DNA of 64,000 bases from Salinicoccus sediminis (GTDB lineage: Bacteria; Bacillota; Bacilli; Staphylococcales; Salinicoccaceae), in assembly GCF_000986795.1 (NCBI RefSeq), contig NZ_LAYZ01000002.1:433417-497416 (forward strand). The letters run 5' to 3'. The notes under the pieces were generated by a model. The model ran no database searches and had not been told where the DNA came from. It saw nothing but the letters and a program-made list of their open reading frames with translations. Position numbers and translations under genes: made by a program. Of the stretch, positions 29,082-41,173 are shown piece by piece; positions within the stretch are counted from its first letter, which is position 1; each line of letters begins with the position of its first letter.

Positions 29082-29139
29082 CTCTTATTATGTCGACTAT
29101 GAATAAAGAATGAAACTCTCGTGAAAGGAGTGTACATAC

Positions 29140-29655
29140 GTGGAATTTCTTATATTAGGAGCTGCGGATACGGTTCCGACAGCTATTGGAAGCAGTCTGG
29201 TACAATTGGTCACTTTCCTGGTTCTTCTCGGAGCCCTTTCCTACTTTGTGTGGAAGCCGCTTAAAAAAGTGATGGACGAGAGAGAGAACCTGATCCATAC
29301 AGAAATTGATGATGCCGAACAGCGCAAGGCTGAAGCTGTACGTCTCAAAGAAGAGAATGAAGCAGTACTGAGAGATACGCAGGCTGAAATCTCTTCTATG
29401 ATGGACAATGCAAAACAGCAGGCCAAAAAAGAGCAGGAAGCAATCATCCACGATGCCAACACGCGTGCGAATCAGATGATGAACGACGCGAAGGTTGACA
29501 TCGAAAGGGAAAAAGAAAAAGCAATACGTGATATCAACAGTCAGGTGTCGGAGCTTTCCGTCCTGATTGCCGAGAAGATGATTTCCAAAGAAATCAATCA
29601 AGAGGATCAGAAAGATCTGATCTCAAGGTACTTGCAGGAAGCAGGGGATAAATAA
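29140..29655 (+). CDS. atpF: ATP synthase subunit b
   Basis: Subunit b is the dimeric stator stalk that ties a to the F1 head. The 171-residue protein has one N-terminal membrane segment (about 17-38) and then a long charged coiled coil rich in Glu, Lys and Ala. It starts with GTG at 29140, nine bases after AAAGGAG. Its stop overlaps the atpH start as TAATG. Confidence 0.95.
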   Translation: MEFLILGAADTVPTAIGSSLVQLVTFLVLLGALSYFVWKPLKKVMDERENLIHTEIDDAEQRKAEAVRLKEENEAVLRDTQAEISSMMDNAKQQAKKEQEAIIHDANTRANQMMNDAKVDIEREKEKAIRDINSQVSELSVLIAEKMISKEINQEDQKDLISRYLQEAGDK

Positions 29656-30197
29656 TGGCAGGTTCAGCACAAAAATATTCCCAGGCGCTTTACAGCAGTG
29701 TCTCAGAAAGCGGCCAGCTTGATGAAGTGAAGGCTGATTTCGATGAAGTGATAAAGGCAGTACGGGAAATACCTGATTTCACAGAATTCATGGCCAATCC
29801 CAAGGTCGCCAAAAACAGGCGCAAGGAAACGGTGGAGCAGGCCTTCAGTGGTGTCGTGAAACCACTTTACAATCTTCTGCTGATTCTGTCGGACAGGAAT
29901 CTTCTGTCTGAAATCGAAGCCGTCCACACCCACTTCACAGAGGCATATAACGCACATTACAACCAGGAGCATGTTGTGATCGAATCAGTGTACGAACTTT
30001 CTGATGAAGAGATCGATTCCATCGGGAAAGTGTTCATCCGGAAGACTGGTTTTTCCAAACTGCTCATCGAGAATAAAATAAATGAGAAACTGATCGGCGG
30101 CCTCAGGGTATTCATCGGGACGAAAGTCTATGACGGTTCCCTGAGAGGACAGCTCGCTGACTTGAAAACCCAGTTCAATGAACGGACTATCAGTTAA
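29655..30197 (+). CDS. atpH: ATP synthase subunit delta
   Basis: Delta caps the alpha3beta3 head and binds the b stalk. The 180-residue protein has the family's N-terminal helical domain (YSQALYSSVSESGQLDEV) and the C-terminal KLIGGLRVFIGTKVYDGSLRGQL signature. Start overlaps the atpF stop by one base. Confidence 0.96.
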   Translation: MAGSAQKYSQALYSSVSESGQLDEVKADFDEVIKAVREIPDFTEFMANPKVAKNRRKETVEQAFSGVVKPLYNLLLILSDRNLLSEIEAVHTHFTEAYNAHYNQEHVVIESVYELSDEEIDSIGKVFIRKTGFSKLLIENKINEKLIGGLRVFIGTKVYDGSLRGQLADLKTQFNERTIS

Positions 30198-30208
30198 TTA
30201 AGGAGTGA

Positions 30209-31723
<1,515 letters not shown>

Positions 31724-31743
31724 TGAAGATGAATAATTATTAA

Positions 31744-32631
<888 letters not shown>

Positions 32632-32641
32632 ACAAGAATGA

Positions 32642-34069
<1,428 letters not shown>

Positions 34070-34087
34070 AATCGGGAGGGTTAGCAA

Positions 34088-34498
34088 ATGAATACAATTG
34101 CACTGGATGTAGTAACACCTGACGGTTCTGTCCATTTCGAAGAGAACTGTGAAATCATCATACTCCAGACCAAACAAGGTGAGCTCGGTGTCATGGCCGG
34201 CCACGTCCCGACAGTAGCTGCACTCAAAATCGGAGGCCTCCGCGTAAAAGTTGATGGACGCTTTGAGTATTTTGCAGTGACAGACGGTTTCGTTGAAATC
34301 CGTCCTGATAAAGTGACTGTACTTGTTCAGGCTGGCGAATTTGCAGGTGACATCGATACTGAACGGGCTGTTGCTGCGAAAGAACGGGCAGAATCGCTGC
34401 TCGCCATGGAACGCGATGAGAAAATCGACAGATTCCGCGCGGAACTCGCTCTGAAGAGGGCGACCAACAGAATAGATATAGCAAAGCACAGTTCATAG
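34088..34498 (+). CDS. atpC: ATP synthase subunit epsilon
   Basis: Epsilon links the shaft to the c ring and inhibits ATP hydrolysis through its C-terminal helices. The 136-residue protein has the N-terminal beta sandwich (to about 85, with TKQGELGVMAGHVP) and a helical C-terminus. GGGAGG precedes the ATG. An intrinsic terminator follows directly. Confidence 0.96.
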   Translation: MNTIALDVVTPDGSVHFEENCEIIILQTKQGELGVMAGHVPTVAALKIGGLRVKVDGRFEYFAVTDGFVEIRPDKVTVLVQAGEFAGDIDTERAVAAKERAESLLAMERDEKIDRFRAELALKRATNRIDIAKHSS

Positions 34499-34501
34499 AC
34501 T

Positions 34502-34525
34502 ACCCAGGCTCCGGCCTGGGTTTTT
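34502..34525 (+). terminator. ATP synthase operon terminator
   Basis: ACCCAGGC (34502-34509) and GCCTGGGT (34514-34521) with a TCCG tetraloop, followed by T to 34525. A stable, compact intrinsic terminator. Confidence 0.9.
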
Positions 34526-34537
34526 AAGGTGGTAAAA

Positions 34538-34768
34538 ATGTTAATTTCACAACTTGCCTTCATACACATCGTACTTCATATTTTCTGTGTCATATTTGCC
34601 TTCCGGGTACTCGGTGCACTCAATGTGGACGGATGGTTCCGGCGGGGGGAAACGGGAAGGATACGTCTTTTCCTCATTCTGCTAGCCGTACTTCTTGGAA
34701 GTGCATTGAGCAATTTCATCATGGATTTCTTCAGGCTCGTGCAGGAAGCTTCCCTGGTGTTCCAATAA
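34538..34768 (+). CDS. DUF1146 family small membrane protein (YwzB-like)
   Basis: A 76-residue protein with two hydrophobic segments (about 3-24 and 45-62) separated by a short charged loop, in the position of B. subtilis YwzB between atpC and murA. ATG 34538 is chosen, five bases after AAGGTGG. It lies immediately after the atp terminator, so it may be made from read-through or from a promoter I cannot see. No function is known. Confidence 0.82.
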   Translation: MLISQLAFIHIVLHIFCVIFAFRVLGALNVDGWFRRGETGRIRLFLILLAVLLGSALSNFIMDFFRLVQEASLVFQ

Positions 34769-34772
34769 ATGC

Positions 34773-34802
34773 TTTACAAACATGTTTATACAACTTTAAA
34801 AT
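34773..34802 (+). promoter_or_regulatory. murA promoter
   Basis: TTTACA (34773-34778), 18-base spacer, TAAAAT (34797-34802), 51 bases before the murA start. Confidence 0.6.
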
Positions 34803-34852
34803 AGTGAATAGTGTAATGTGAAAATGTGATTTAAATGTATGGAGTGATTGTT

Positions 34853-36148
34853 ATGGAGTCTATAATTGTAAAGGGTGGAAACAGACTGTCTGGTTCCGTG
34901 AAAATAGAAGGTTCGAAAAATGCAGTGCTGCCGATAATGACGGCTTCGTTGCTTGCAGAGGACGGTGTATCCAAACTCGTCAATGTACCGCTGTTATCCG
35001 ATGTGGATAATCTTGCCGATCTGCTCAAATATCTGGGAGCCGATGTGGAACGTGCAGACGGTTCAGTCAAGATCGACGCCACAGGGAAGATCGACTGCAA
35101 AGCGCCGTTTGATCTTGTCAGCAAGATGCGGGCAAGCATGCTTGTGATGGGTCCGATGCTTGCTAGATACGGATATTGCAACGTGGCGATGCCGGGTGGA
35201 TGTGCTATCGGTTCAAGGCCTGTCGAGCAGCATATCAAAGGACTTGAAAAAATGGGCGTCACCTTCAGGACGGTGGATGGAAGCTTTGAGGGTACGGCAG
35301 ACGGACGCCTGCAGGGAGCCAAGATCTACCTCGATTTCCCAAGTGTCGGAGCCACACAGAATCTGATCATGGCGGCCAGCCTGGCAGAAGGTACGACACA
35401 CCTTGAAAATGTTGCCCGGGAACCTGAAATCATGGATCTCGCCAACTACATCAACGCGATGGGCGGCGATGTAGTTGGCGCCGGTACGGGGCATATTACC
35501 ATCGAAGGTGTGGAGCGTCTCAGGGGAACTGAACATACAGTCATACCGGACCGCATAGAAGCAGGTACATTCATGATTGCCGGCGCGATTACCCAGAGTG
35601 AGATTGTGCTTGAAAATGTAATGACGGAACACCTGACTGCTCTGATTTCCAAGCTTGAAGAGGCGGGTGTGCGCATTGTACCTGAAGGTGAGTACAGCGT
35701 GCGCGTAGTACCCGATGGGCAACTGAGAGCAATACAGGTTAAAACGATGCCGCATCCCGGCTTCCCGACCGATATGCAGAGTCAGATGATGGCACTGCTT
35801 ACCACGGTGGATGGCGTAAGCATCATCACCGAAACAATTTTTGAAAACCGGTTCATGCACGTTGACGAATTTGCTAAAATGAATGCCGATATCGATCTGC
35901 AGGAAAATCACGCCATCATCAAAGGCGTCAGGCAGTTGAACGGCGGCAGAGTGAGCGCGACCGATCTGAGAGCCGCAGCTGCCCTGATTCTTGCAGGTTT
36001 GGCAGCAGATGGTTATACTGTAGTTACCGAACTTAAGCACCTGGACCGCGGCTATGTCGATTTCCATAAGAAACTTGAAAAACTTGGAGCGGACATTGAA
36101 CGGACAGGTGATGACACTGCACAGAAAAGTGCGGTAACACAGAAGTAA
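34853..36148 (+). CDS. murA: UDP-N-acetylglucosamine 1-carboxyvinyltransferase, primary copy
   Basis: The paralogue of the protein encoded at 16827, here after the atp operon as in staphylococci, where it is the main MurA. The 431-residue protein has [20 protein letters not shown] at the start and catalytic Cys117 in [16 protein letters not shown] 34853 follows GGAGTG by six bases; the upstream ATG at 34835 is ignored. The EpuA gene begins 13 bases after its stop. Confidence 0.96.
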   Translation: MESIIVKGGNRLSGSVKIEGSKNAVLPIMTASLLAEDGVSKLVNVPLLSDVDNLADLLKYLGADVERADGSVKIDATGKIDCKAPFDLVSKMRASMLVMGPMLARYGYCNVAMPGGCAIGSRPVEQHIKGLEKMGVTFRTVDGSFEGTADGRLQGAKIYLDFPSVGATQNLIMAASLAEGTTHLENVAREPEIMDLANYINAMGGDVVGAGTGHITIEGVERLRGTEHTVIPDRIEAGTFMIAGAITQSEIVLENVMTEHLTALISKLEEAGVRIVPEGEYSVRVVPDGQLRAIQVKTMPHPGFPTDMQSQMMALLTTVDGVSIITETIFENRFMHVDEFAKMNADIDLQENHAIIKGVRQLNGGRVSATDLRAAAALILAGLAADGYTVVTELKHLDRGYVDFHKKLEKLGADIERTGDDTAQKSAVTQK

Positions 36149-36160
36149 AGAGGTATGAAT

Positions 36161-36349
36161 ATGGCGGAGCAATCTAAAAAACTGGTACACCGCAGATTCC
36201 CATTGATCGTCCGGATCCTTTTATTCGTCTATATCGCTGTCATCGTCTTTTTTGTAGGACTTATGATCGGATTTGGCATACTCGATAATCCCATCGAAGT
36301 ATTCCGTCTGGAGACGTGGGAACACATCATCAATTTGACCAAGGAATGA
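36161..36349 (+). CDS. EpuA family small membrane protein
   Basis: A 62-residue protein with a basic N-terminus, one long membrane segment (about 16-38, RILLFVYIAVIVFFVGLMI) and the tail FRLETWEHIINLTK. This is the EpuA family, often labelled 'DNA-directed RNA polymerase subunit beta' in databases without functional proof. ATG 36161 is seven bases after AAAGAGG. It sits in the murA-fabZ operon, eight bases before fabZ. Function unknown. Confidence 0.8.
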   Translation: MAEQSKKLVHRRFPLIVRILLFVYIAVIVFFVGLMIGFGILDNPIEVFRLETWEHIINLTKE

Positions 36350-36356
36350 TATTTAA

Positions 36357-36800
36357 ATGTTGACTTATGACCAGATCAAAGCAATCATCCCGCACCGTCC
36401 CCCTTTCCTGCTCATTGACAGAGTGACGGATATAGAGCCGGGAGTAAAATGTACAGGCATCAAACAAGTTTCCGGAAATGAGCCTTTCTTCCCGGGACAT
36501 TTTCCTGAATATGCTGTGATGCCGGGTGTACTTATCGTAGAAGCGCTTGCGCAGGTGGGTGCCGTGGCATTGCTTCAGGAAGAGCAGTTCAAGGGAAAAC
36601 TGGCATTCTTTGCCGGGATAGATAAATGTAAGTTCAAAAAACAGGTGACGCCGGGGGATACTCTGGAATTGACTGTGGAGATCACAAAAATCAGAGGTCC
36701 GATCGGCAAAGGCGAGGCAGTCGCCACAGTCGACGGCGAAATTGCCTGCAAATGTGAAATCACATTTGCCATACAGGATACGAAAACATCCGATGACTAA
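36357..36800 (+). CDS. fabZ: 3-hydroxyacyl-[acyl-carrier-protein] dehydratase
   Basis: FabZ removes water from 3-hydroxyacyl-ACP in each fatty acid elongation cycle. The 147-residue hot-dog protein begins [17 protein letters not shown] and has catalytic His48 in FFPGHFP and Glu62 in [14 protein letters not shown] lies ten bases upstream of the ATG. The last codons (TSDD) and stop lie within the bidirectional terminator. Confidence 0.95.
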   Translation: MLTYDQIKAIIPHRPPFLLIDRVTDIEPGVKCTGIKQVSGNEPFFPGHFPEYAVMPGVLIVEALAQVGAVALLQEEQFKGKLAFFAGIDKCKFKKQVTPGDTLELTVEITKIRGPIGKGEAVATVDGEIACKCEITFAIQDTKTSDD

Positions 36801-36819
36801 TCAATCATCGGATGTTTTC
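36782..36819. terminator. Bidirectional terminator overlapping two coding ends
   Basis: Fifteen perfect pairs (36782-36796 with 36805-36819), A-rich before and T-rich after. The 8-base loop holds both stop codons, TAA of fabZ and TGA of ywpF, and each arm encodes a C-terminus ending KTSDD. Confidence 0.9.
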
Positions 36820-37226
36820 AATTCTGTCTTGGATTCCATCATCGCTGTGAACTCATTGAGCAGTTCGTCCCCTTCAAACCCTTCATCAATGAGCTGTGCG
36901 AGCAGATCCTCTGCATAGTTCGGATTCTGTGTAATGATATCCCCGGTGAAAATCAGGGAGACTGCGTTATCAATTTCATTCATTTCATTGAAGACACCTT
37001 TGAATCTGGCCGGCTCATTAGTCGGTCTGGTGATGGTGACGAGCAGATCGACTTCCTGTTCCACATACGGTTCCAGTATATCCTTGAAATCAGGTGATGT
37101 GGAGATCTCCAGCAGCCATGAATCTTCGCTGGTTTCCTTGTTGATGATGATGCCGTCAATGAGATCCAGGATGATGAAATTTCCTTCACGCTCGATTTTG
37201 ACTTCGACGATCTTAAAAGACTTCAT
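36801..37226 (-). CDS. ywpF: YwpF family protein
   Basis: A 141-residue soluble, acidic protein starting MKSFKIVEVKIEREG, the family start of B. subtilis YwpF, which also lies beside fabZ. No signal peptide, membrane segment or catalytic motif is visible. It is convergent with fabZ and shares the terminator and, by palindromy, the C-terminal residues. Function unknown; the assignment rests on N-terminal pattern plus position. Confidence 0.8.
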   Translation of the reverse strand: MKSFKIVEVKIEREGNFIILDLIDGIIINKETSEDSWLLEISTSPDFKDILEPYVEQEVDLLVTITRPTNEPARFKGVFNEMNEIDNAVSLIFTGDIITQNPNYAEDLLAQLIDEGFEGDELLNEFTAMMESKTELKTSDD

Positions 37227-37417
37227 TCATGTACCCCTTTCGATTGTAAAGCTAAAAACAGCAGAATATATATAATTGCACGATAAAATTCTGCCGGGAG
37301 CAGAAATAACTGCAGATACAGTTTAATTGTATAGAAATCACAGATAAAATCAAATATCCGCCGTTTGCAGAAAATTTCACCGCCGCTTATCTTGTATACA
37401 GGAAGGGGGTGAAAAAG

Positions 37418-38011
37418 ATGATGAACAAAGTTCTGCTGGTCGGCGAGCTTGTAAAGAATGTTACTCTGTCCCAGACTTCAAATGGAAGTATAAATTCTTT
37501 CATCATTGCCACGATACGTGTGCCCAAGGACGAGCGGAAGGGTAAGGAAATCCACTTCATATACTGCAAAGCGTTCGGAAAGGCGATACCGGGAGTGCTT
37601 TCAAGGGCCCAGGAAGGCGAGATACTGTGTGTCAGCGGACAGGTTGCATCAACCACCCATACAAAGCCGAATGGGGAAAAGGAATATGGCATGGAAATCT
37701 GGGCAGAGAGCGTAAAACCGATGCCGCAGAAAATGTCGGAGCAAAAGGACCTGGGCAACCCGTCAAAAATGATCGGCGATGCCATCAGGTATTACGACCA
37801 TCATAATATTGTCACACAGAAATCTGTCCATGTATTGAACGATGGCGGGGACCAGCAGCTCACATCCGGCCGTGATGATCATCTGGAAGCCATTGAAAAA
37901 ATCATTGGTGAAGTATCCGCCCCGGCGGATATGGATGGTTCCATTGCAGAAGCAGAACCTGATGCTGAAAATGAAGAGAATGAGCACGATGAAGAAAAAT
38001 CACTTGCATAG
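37418..38011 (+). CDS. ssbB: Single-stranded DNA-binding protein with extended acidic tail
   Basis: Residues 1-105 form an SSB oligonucleotide-binding fold (MNKVLLVGELVKNVTLSQT, FIYCKAFGKAIPGV, EILCVSGQVASTTHT). The locus is that of the second SSB of Bacillales (SsbB/YwpH), linked to competence in B. subtilis. The protein has 197 residues, far longer than the 113-131 usual for this locus; the extra 90 residues end in an acidic tail (ENEENEHDEEKSLA) that lacks the DDDIPF tip recognised by partner proteins. ATG 37418 is eight bases after AAGGGGG. Confidence 0.85.
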   Translation: MMNKVLLVGELVKNVTLSQTSNGSINSFIIATIRVPKDERKGKEIHFIYCKAFGKAIPGVLSRAQEGEILCVSGQVASTTHTKPNGEKEYGMEIWAESVKPMPQKMSEQKDLGNPSKMIGDAIRYYDHHNIVTQKSVHVLNDGGDQQLTSGRDDHLEAIEKIIGEVSAPADMDGSIAEAEPDAENEENEHDEEKSLA

Positions 38012-38072
38012 TTGTTAGCCGCACCGCCACCCAATCTTTGAAAAATTCTACACTCACACACTACTCACCCGT

Positions 38073-38120
38073 CCTGCAGAAGGCTGAAAGCTGCGAAAAG
38101 GCATTCTGCAGGGCTTTTTT
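38073..38120 (+). terminator. ssb terminator
   Basis: CCTGCAGAA (38073-38081) pairs with TTCTGCAGG (38104-38112); the 22-base loop can fold further; GC and six T follow. Confidence 0.75.
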
Positions 38121-38373
38121 GTGTTTATCAAGATTGTAAAGCATTTCCTGGGAATGTTTTATTACAGCCGGCCCTGTATTGTTACGGCTGTCAGATAATA
38201 AGGATAATTCGTTTTTTTATCCGGGTTTAATGAATTTCCTGACAAATGCTTTAAGTATCAGCATTTGAGGACGGCGAAAAACGGATGATAACTTTTTAAG
38301 AAATGGAAAGCGGAGAAAAATGGCACTTAAACCGGGATTATCTGCAACAATGCATTTCCGGCGGAAACCTTAC

Positions 38374-38390
38374 TGTAACACAACTGTAAA
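38374..38390 (+). promoter_or_regulatory. WalR (YycF) binding-site match
   Basis: TGTAAC, five bases, TGTAAA: an exact match to the WalR consensus TGT(A/T)A(A/T/C)-N5-TGT(A/T)A(A/T/C), established for staphylococcal and Bacillus wall-hydrolase genes. It lies about 70 bases upstream of the likely transcription start. Confidence 0.75.
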
Positions 38391-38438
38391 ACAACGCTTA
38401 ACATTTTATATTCCTGTAACCTACTGGATGATTTTGTC

Positions 38439-38447
38439 TGCTATAGT
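38439..38447 (+). promoter_or_regulatory. Extended -10 promoter of the LysM protein gene
   Basis: TGC followed by TATAGT (38442-38447). There is no good -35 box, which fits a promoter that needs an activator such as WalR. A leader of about 70 bases would result. Confidence 0.5.
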
Positions 38448-38523
38448 ATTACCTAGTTGATTAACAGAACAGATGTTTAATCTTAAAATATTACATACCG
38501 ATTAACGGGAGGAAATTATTCTT

Positions 38524-39414
38524 ATGAAGAAGGTACTTACAGTAGGTGCAGCGGTTGCTGTATCCGGAACCCTGGCATACAGTGCAGAAGCAGCAAGCCA
38601 TACAGTAGATACGGGTGATACTCTATGGGGTCTTGCTCAGGAAAACAATACTTCAGTAGAATCAATTAAAAGTTCGAACGATCTTTCTTCAGATATCATC
38701 GTGCCTGGCCAGGTACTTGAAATCGGCGGCGAAGAGAAAGCAGAAGAAAAAGCTGAAACGGCTGAAGAAGGTCTTTATACTATAAAAGCGGGCGACACTC
38801 TATTTGAAATCGCCCAGCAGTTCAATGTAACAGTCTCCGATCTTAAAGCATGGAACAATCTGTCGTCAGACCTTATCTTTGCAGGCAAAACAATCACTGT
38901 ATCCGGTGAAAATGCAGAACAGGCTCCGGCAGTGGAGGCGCCGCAGGTTGAAGAAGAGCCGGCACAGCCAGCTAAGCCTGCACAGCAAAATGAAGCAGAC
39001 AGCCAGGCACAGCAAGCAGAACAGGATGCAGCCGAGCAGCAGGCTCAGGAAGAAGCAGCACAGCAGCGTGCAGCAGAACAGGCGGCTGAAGAACGTGCAG
39101 CCGAGAGAGCCGCACAGCAACAGGAGCAACAGGAAAAACAGCAGGTGAAAACTGAAAACCAGTCCACTTCTGCAAACAGCAGTGGCCAGAACTGGGGAGC
39201 ATTGGCCCAGTGTGAATCCGGTGGAAACTCAAGTGTTGTAAGCTCCAACGGTCTTTATCACGGTCTTTACCAGTTTGATGTTCAGACTTGGAAATCAGTA
39301 GGCGGCAGCGGACTGCCATCCCAGGCTTCTGCAGCCGAACAGACTAAGAGAGCGCAGATCCTGTTTGACCAAAGAGGTTCCCAGCCTTGGCCTGTATGCG
39401 GCTCAAGACTGTAG
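38524..39414 (+). CDS. Secreted LysM protein with transglycosylase/Rpf-like domain
   Basis: A 296-residue exported wall protein: signal peptide ending AEA at about residue 23; LysM repeats at about 25-67 (SHTVDTGDTLWGLAQEN) and 83-127 (YTIKAGDTLFEIAQQF); a low-complexity Gln/Ala/Glu linker (about 130-218); and a C-terminal domain (about 222-296). That domain has WGALAQCESGGNSS with a candidate catalytic Glu, HGLYQFDVQTWKSVGG, and PWPVCG, the pattern of the SceD/Rpf transglycosylase-like family, with two conserved cysteines. It should bind and cut peptidoglycan glycan strands. A WalR-type site upstream supports control with cell wall growth. Confidence 0.9.
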   Translation: MKKVLTVGAAVAVSGTLAYSAEAASHTVDTGDTLWGLAQENNTSVESIKSSNDLSSDIIVPGQVLEIGGEEKAEEKAETAEEGLYTIKAGDTLFEIAQQFNVTVSDLKAWNNLSSDLIFAGKTITVSGENAEQAPAVEAPQVEEEPAQPAKPAQQNEADSQAQQAEQDAAEQQAQEEAAQQRAAEQAAEERAAERAAQQQEQQEKQQVKTENQSTSANSSGQNWGALAQCESGGNSSVVSSNGLYHGLYQFDVQTWKSVGGSGLPSQASAAEQTKRAQILFDQRGSQPWPVCGSRL

Positions 39415-39446
39415 TACCAAATTTTCAATATGAATAGCCATCTCAG

Positions 39447-39475
39447 GCACCAGGCGAATACGCCCGGTGCTTTTT
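39447..39475 (+). terminator. Terminator of the LysM protein gene
   Basis: GCACCAGGCG (39447-39456) and CGCCCGGTGC (39461-39470), one A-C mismatch, AATA loop, then five T. Confidence 0.88.
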
Positions 39476-39483
39476 CAATTCAA

Positions 39484-39512
39484 TTGACTTTGGTGGTGAG
39501 GTTTATTAATAT
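39484..39512 (+). promoter_or_regulatory. Promoter of the thiamine operon
   Basis: TTGACT (39484-39489), 17-base spacer, TAATAT (39507-39512), about 20 bases ahead of the riboswitch. Confidence 0.75.
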
Positions 39513-39532
39513 TGGAACTAATCGGATAGAAA

Positions 39533-39616
39533 TACCGCTAGGGGTGCTTTTTGCTGAGACGGCCGGCCGGCTGATCCCTTGGACCTGATCTGGATAATAC
39601 CAGCGTAGGGAAGCGG
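39533..39616 (+). promoter_or_regulatory. TPP riboswitch (THI element)
   Basis: The aptamer core is complete: CTAGGGGTGC and GCTGAGAC of the pyrimidine arm, then CTGATCCCTTGGACCTGATC, GGATAATACCAGCG and TAGGGAAG. P1 is closed by CCGCT (39535-39539) with AGCGG (39612-39616). The 3' part GGAAGCGGGT (39609-39618) can instead pair with GCCCGTTTCC (39650-39659), the first arm of the terminator. TPP binding should hold P1 closed and allow termination; without TPP the antiterminator forms and tenA-thiDME are transcribed. Confidence 0.96.
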
Positions 39617-39650
39617 GTCGGTACGGCATATTCATGCCCATTTACCTGAG

Positions 39651-39684
39651 CCCGTTTCCTGTTTCTGGAAACGGGTTTTATTTT
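39651..39684 (+). terminator. Riboswitch-controlled terminator
   Basis: CCCGTTTCC (39651-39659) and GGAAACGGG (39667-39675), 7-base loop, then TTTTATTTT. It is the expression platform of the TPP riboswitch. Confidence 0.9.
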
Positions 39685-39703
39685 ATGGAAAAGGAGACAT
39701 AAC

Positions 39704-40384
39704 ATGCTGACTGACAAAATGACGACGGATGCTGAACCTATCATATATGAGATTTACAACGGCGATTTCATACAGGGGCTCATCAGAGGGGATATTGACA
39801 GGGACTCTGTCATCCATTATCTGCAGGCGGATGCCCTGTATCTGGATGAATTTGCAAAAATATATGCGATGCTGATTGCCAAAACGGGATCGAGGGAAAT
39901 GATAAAGTATCTGCTGGGACAGATGGAATTCGTGTTCGACGGTGAGAGCGGGGCACATGACACTTTGGCACAGGCTGTGGGCATGCCGTACGAAGAAATC
40001 ATCGAATCGGGTGAGTGGTTCCCCTCTGCGGATCATTATATAAAGCATATGTATTATAATGTGTATGCAAGGGGCAATATAGCATTCACTCTCAGTGCGA
40101 TGGCACCATGTCCATACGTATACCGGCGGATTGCAGGGCTGGCTATGGAAAATAACGATTTTGAAGAAGACCACCCTTACCGTGAATGGTTTGAGTTCTA
40201 TAATAATGATATGGACGCGACGGTGGGTGTCATGTTCGACATCATCGACAATGAAAGCCAAATGATGACTGAAGAAGTGGCAGTACTCAGGAAAAATTTC
40301 ATGGAGAGTGCGGAACATGAGCTGAGGTTCTTCAATATGGCCGCAACCAAAGAAAGATGGATGGAGGTGGGCGTGAATGCATAA
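39704..40384 (+). CDS. tenA: Aminopyrimidine aminohydrolase (thiaminase II)
   Basis: TenA hydrolyses aminopyrimidines from degraded thiamine to HMP, salvaging the pyrimidine half. The 226-residue all-helical protein has the catalytic cysteine at 136 (SAMAPCPYVY) and the conserved glutamate at 206 in ESAEHELRFF. First gene of the riboswitch-controlled operon; an AAAAGGAGAC site precedes the ATG. Its end overlaps thiD by eight bases. Confidence 0.93.
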   Translation: MLTDKMTTDAEPIIYEIYNGDFIQGLIRGDIDRDSVIHYLQADALYLDEFAKIYAMLIAKTGSREMIKYLLGQMEFVFDGESGAHDTLAQAVGMPYEEIIESGEWFPSADHYIKHMYYNVYARGNIAFTLSAMAPCPYVYRRIAGLAMENNDFEEDHPYREWFEFYNNDMDATVGVMFDIIDNESQMMTEEVAVLRKNFMESAEHELRFFNMAATKERWMEVGVNA

Positions 40385-41171
40385 ATTCCCGATTGCACTG
40401 ACAATAGCCGGAAACGACCCCACAGGCGGTGCAGGTATACTTGCCGACAGTAAAGCGTTTCATGCAAGAAGTGTATATGGCATGGCGGCGGTGACTTCCC
40501 TGACTGCCCAGAACACGATGGGGGTGCAGGATGTATATAATATACCTGCTGAATTTCTGGAGAGCCAGCTGCACAGCATCTTCAGTGATGAAGTGCCGCA
40601 CGCCATGAAGAGCGGTATGATTGCGACAGTTGAAATGATGGAAGTGATTGCAGCAACCGTGAAAAAGCATGATATCCCGTATGTCATTGATCCGGTGATG
40701 ATTGCCACCAGCGGAGACGCACTGATTGAAAAGGAATCAGTCGAATTTTTAAGGGAATCGCTCCTGCCGCTTGCAGCAAATGTGACACCAAACATACATG
40801 AGGCGGAAAAGATTGCGGGTATAAAAATCAACGATGGAGATGGTGTGAGGAAGGCAGCCAAAATCTTCCTGGATGAGCTTGGAATCCGGAGTGTAACGAT
40901 AAAGGGCGGTCATCTTGACGGGGATGCCGTCGATTATCTGTTTACGAAAGACGGAGAGATAACAGTATCTTCTCCCCGCATTAATACAAACCACACCCAC
41001 GGTACCGGGTGCACTTTTTCGGCTGTGATGACAGCTGAACTTGCCAAAGGGAGAACGATGGAAGAGAGTTTCAGGACGGCAAAGAAATATATAACATCAG
41101 CCATAAAAAATAGTCCCGGCATCGGAAAAGGCAGCGGTCCGGTCAATCATTTCAGTTTTAAAGGAGAATGA
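40377..41171 (+). CDS. thiD: Hydroxymethylpyrimidine/phosphomethylpyrimidine kinase
   Basis: ThiD phosphorylates HMP twice to HMP diphosphate. The 264-residue ribokinase-fold protein has TIAGNDPTGGAGILADSKAF at the start and NHTHGTGCTFSAVMTAEL with the catalytic GTGC anion hole near 215. It overlaps tenA and is followed by thiM two bases after its stop. Confidence 0.95.
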   Translation: MHKFPIALTIAGNDPTGGAGILADSKAFHARSVYGMAAVTSLTAQNTMGVQDVYNIPAEFLESQLHSIFSDEVPHAMKSGMIATVEMMEVIAATVKKHDIPYVIDPVMIATSGDALIEKESVEFLRESLLPLAANVTPNIHEAEKIAGIKINDGDGVRKAAKIFLDELGIRSVTIKGGHLDGDAVDYLFTKDGEITVSSPRINTNHTHGTGCTFSAVMTAELAKGRTMEESFRTAKKYITSAIKNSPGIGKGSGPVNHFSFKGE

Positions 41172-41173
41172 TC

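Larger units (their letters stand above)
38121..38523 (+). other. Long regulatory region before the LysM protein gene
   Basis: About 400 bases without a coding region. It contains the WalR-type site at 38374-38390, an extended -10 element at 38439-38447, and a GGATAA/TTATCC inverted repeat near 38200-38222. No small gene with a ribosome binding site is convincing. Long upstream regions are usual for staphylococcal autolysin and sceD-type genes. Confidence 0.5.

Noticed and set aside
29082..29110. Possible stray copy of the 14040 repeat unit after the atpE hairpin (CTCTTATTATGTCGAC)
   Set aside because: Only about 14 bases of one arm agree and the second arm does not pair well; likely chance.
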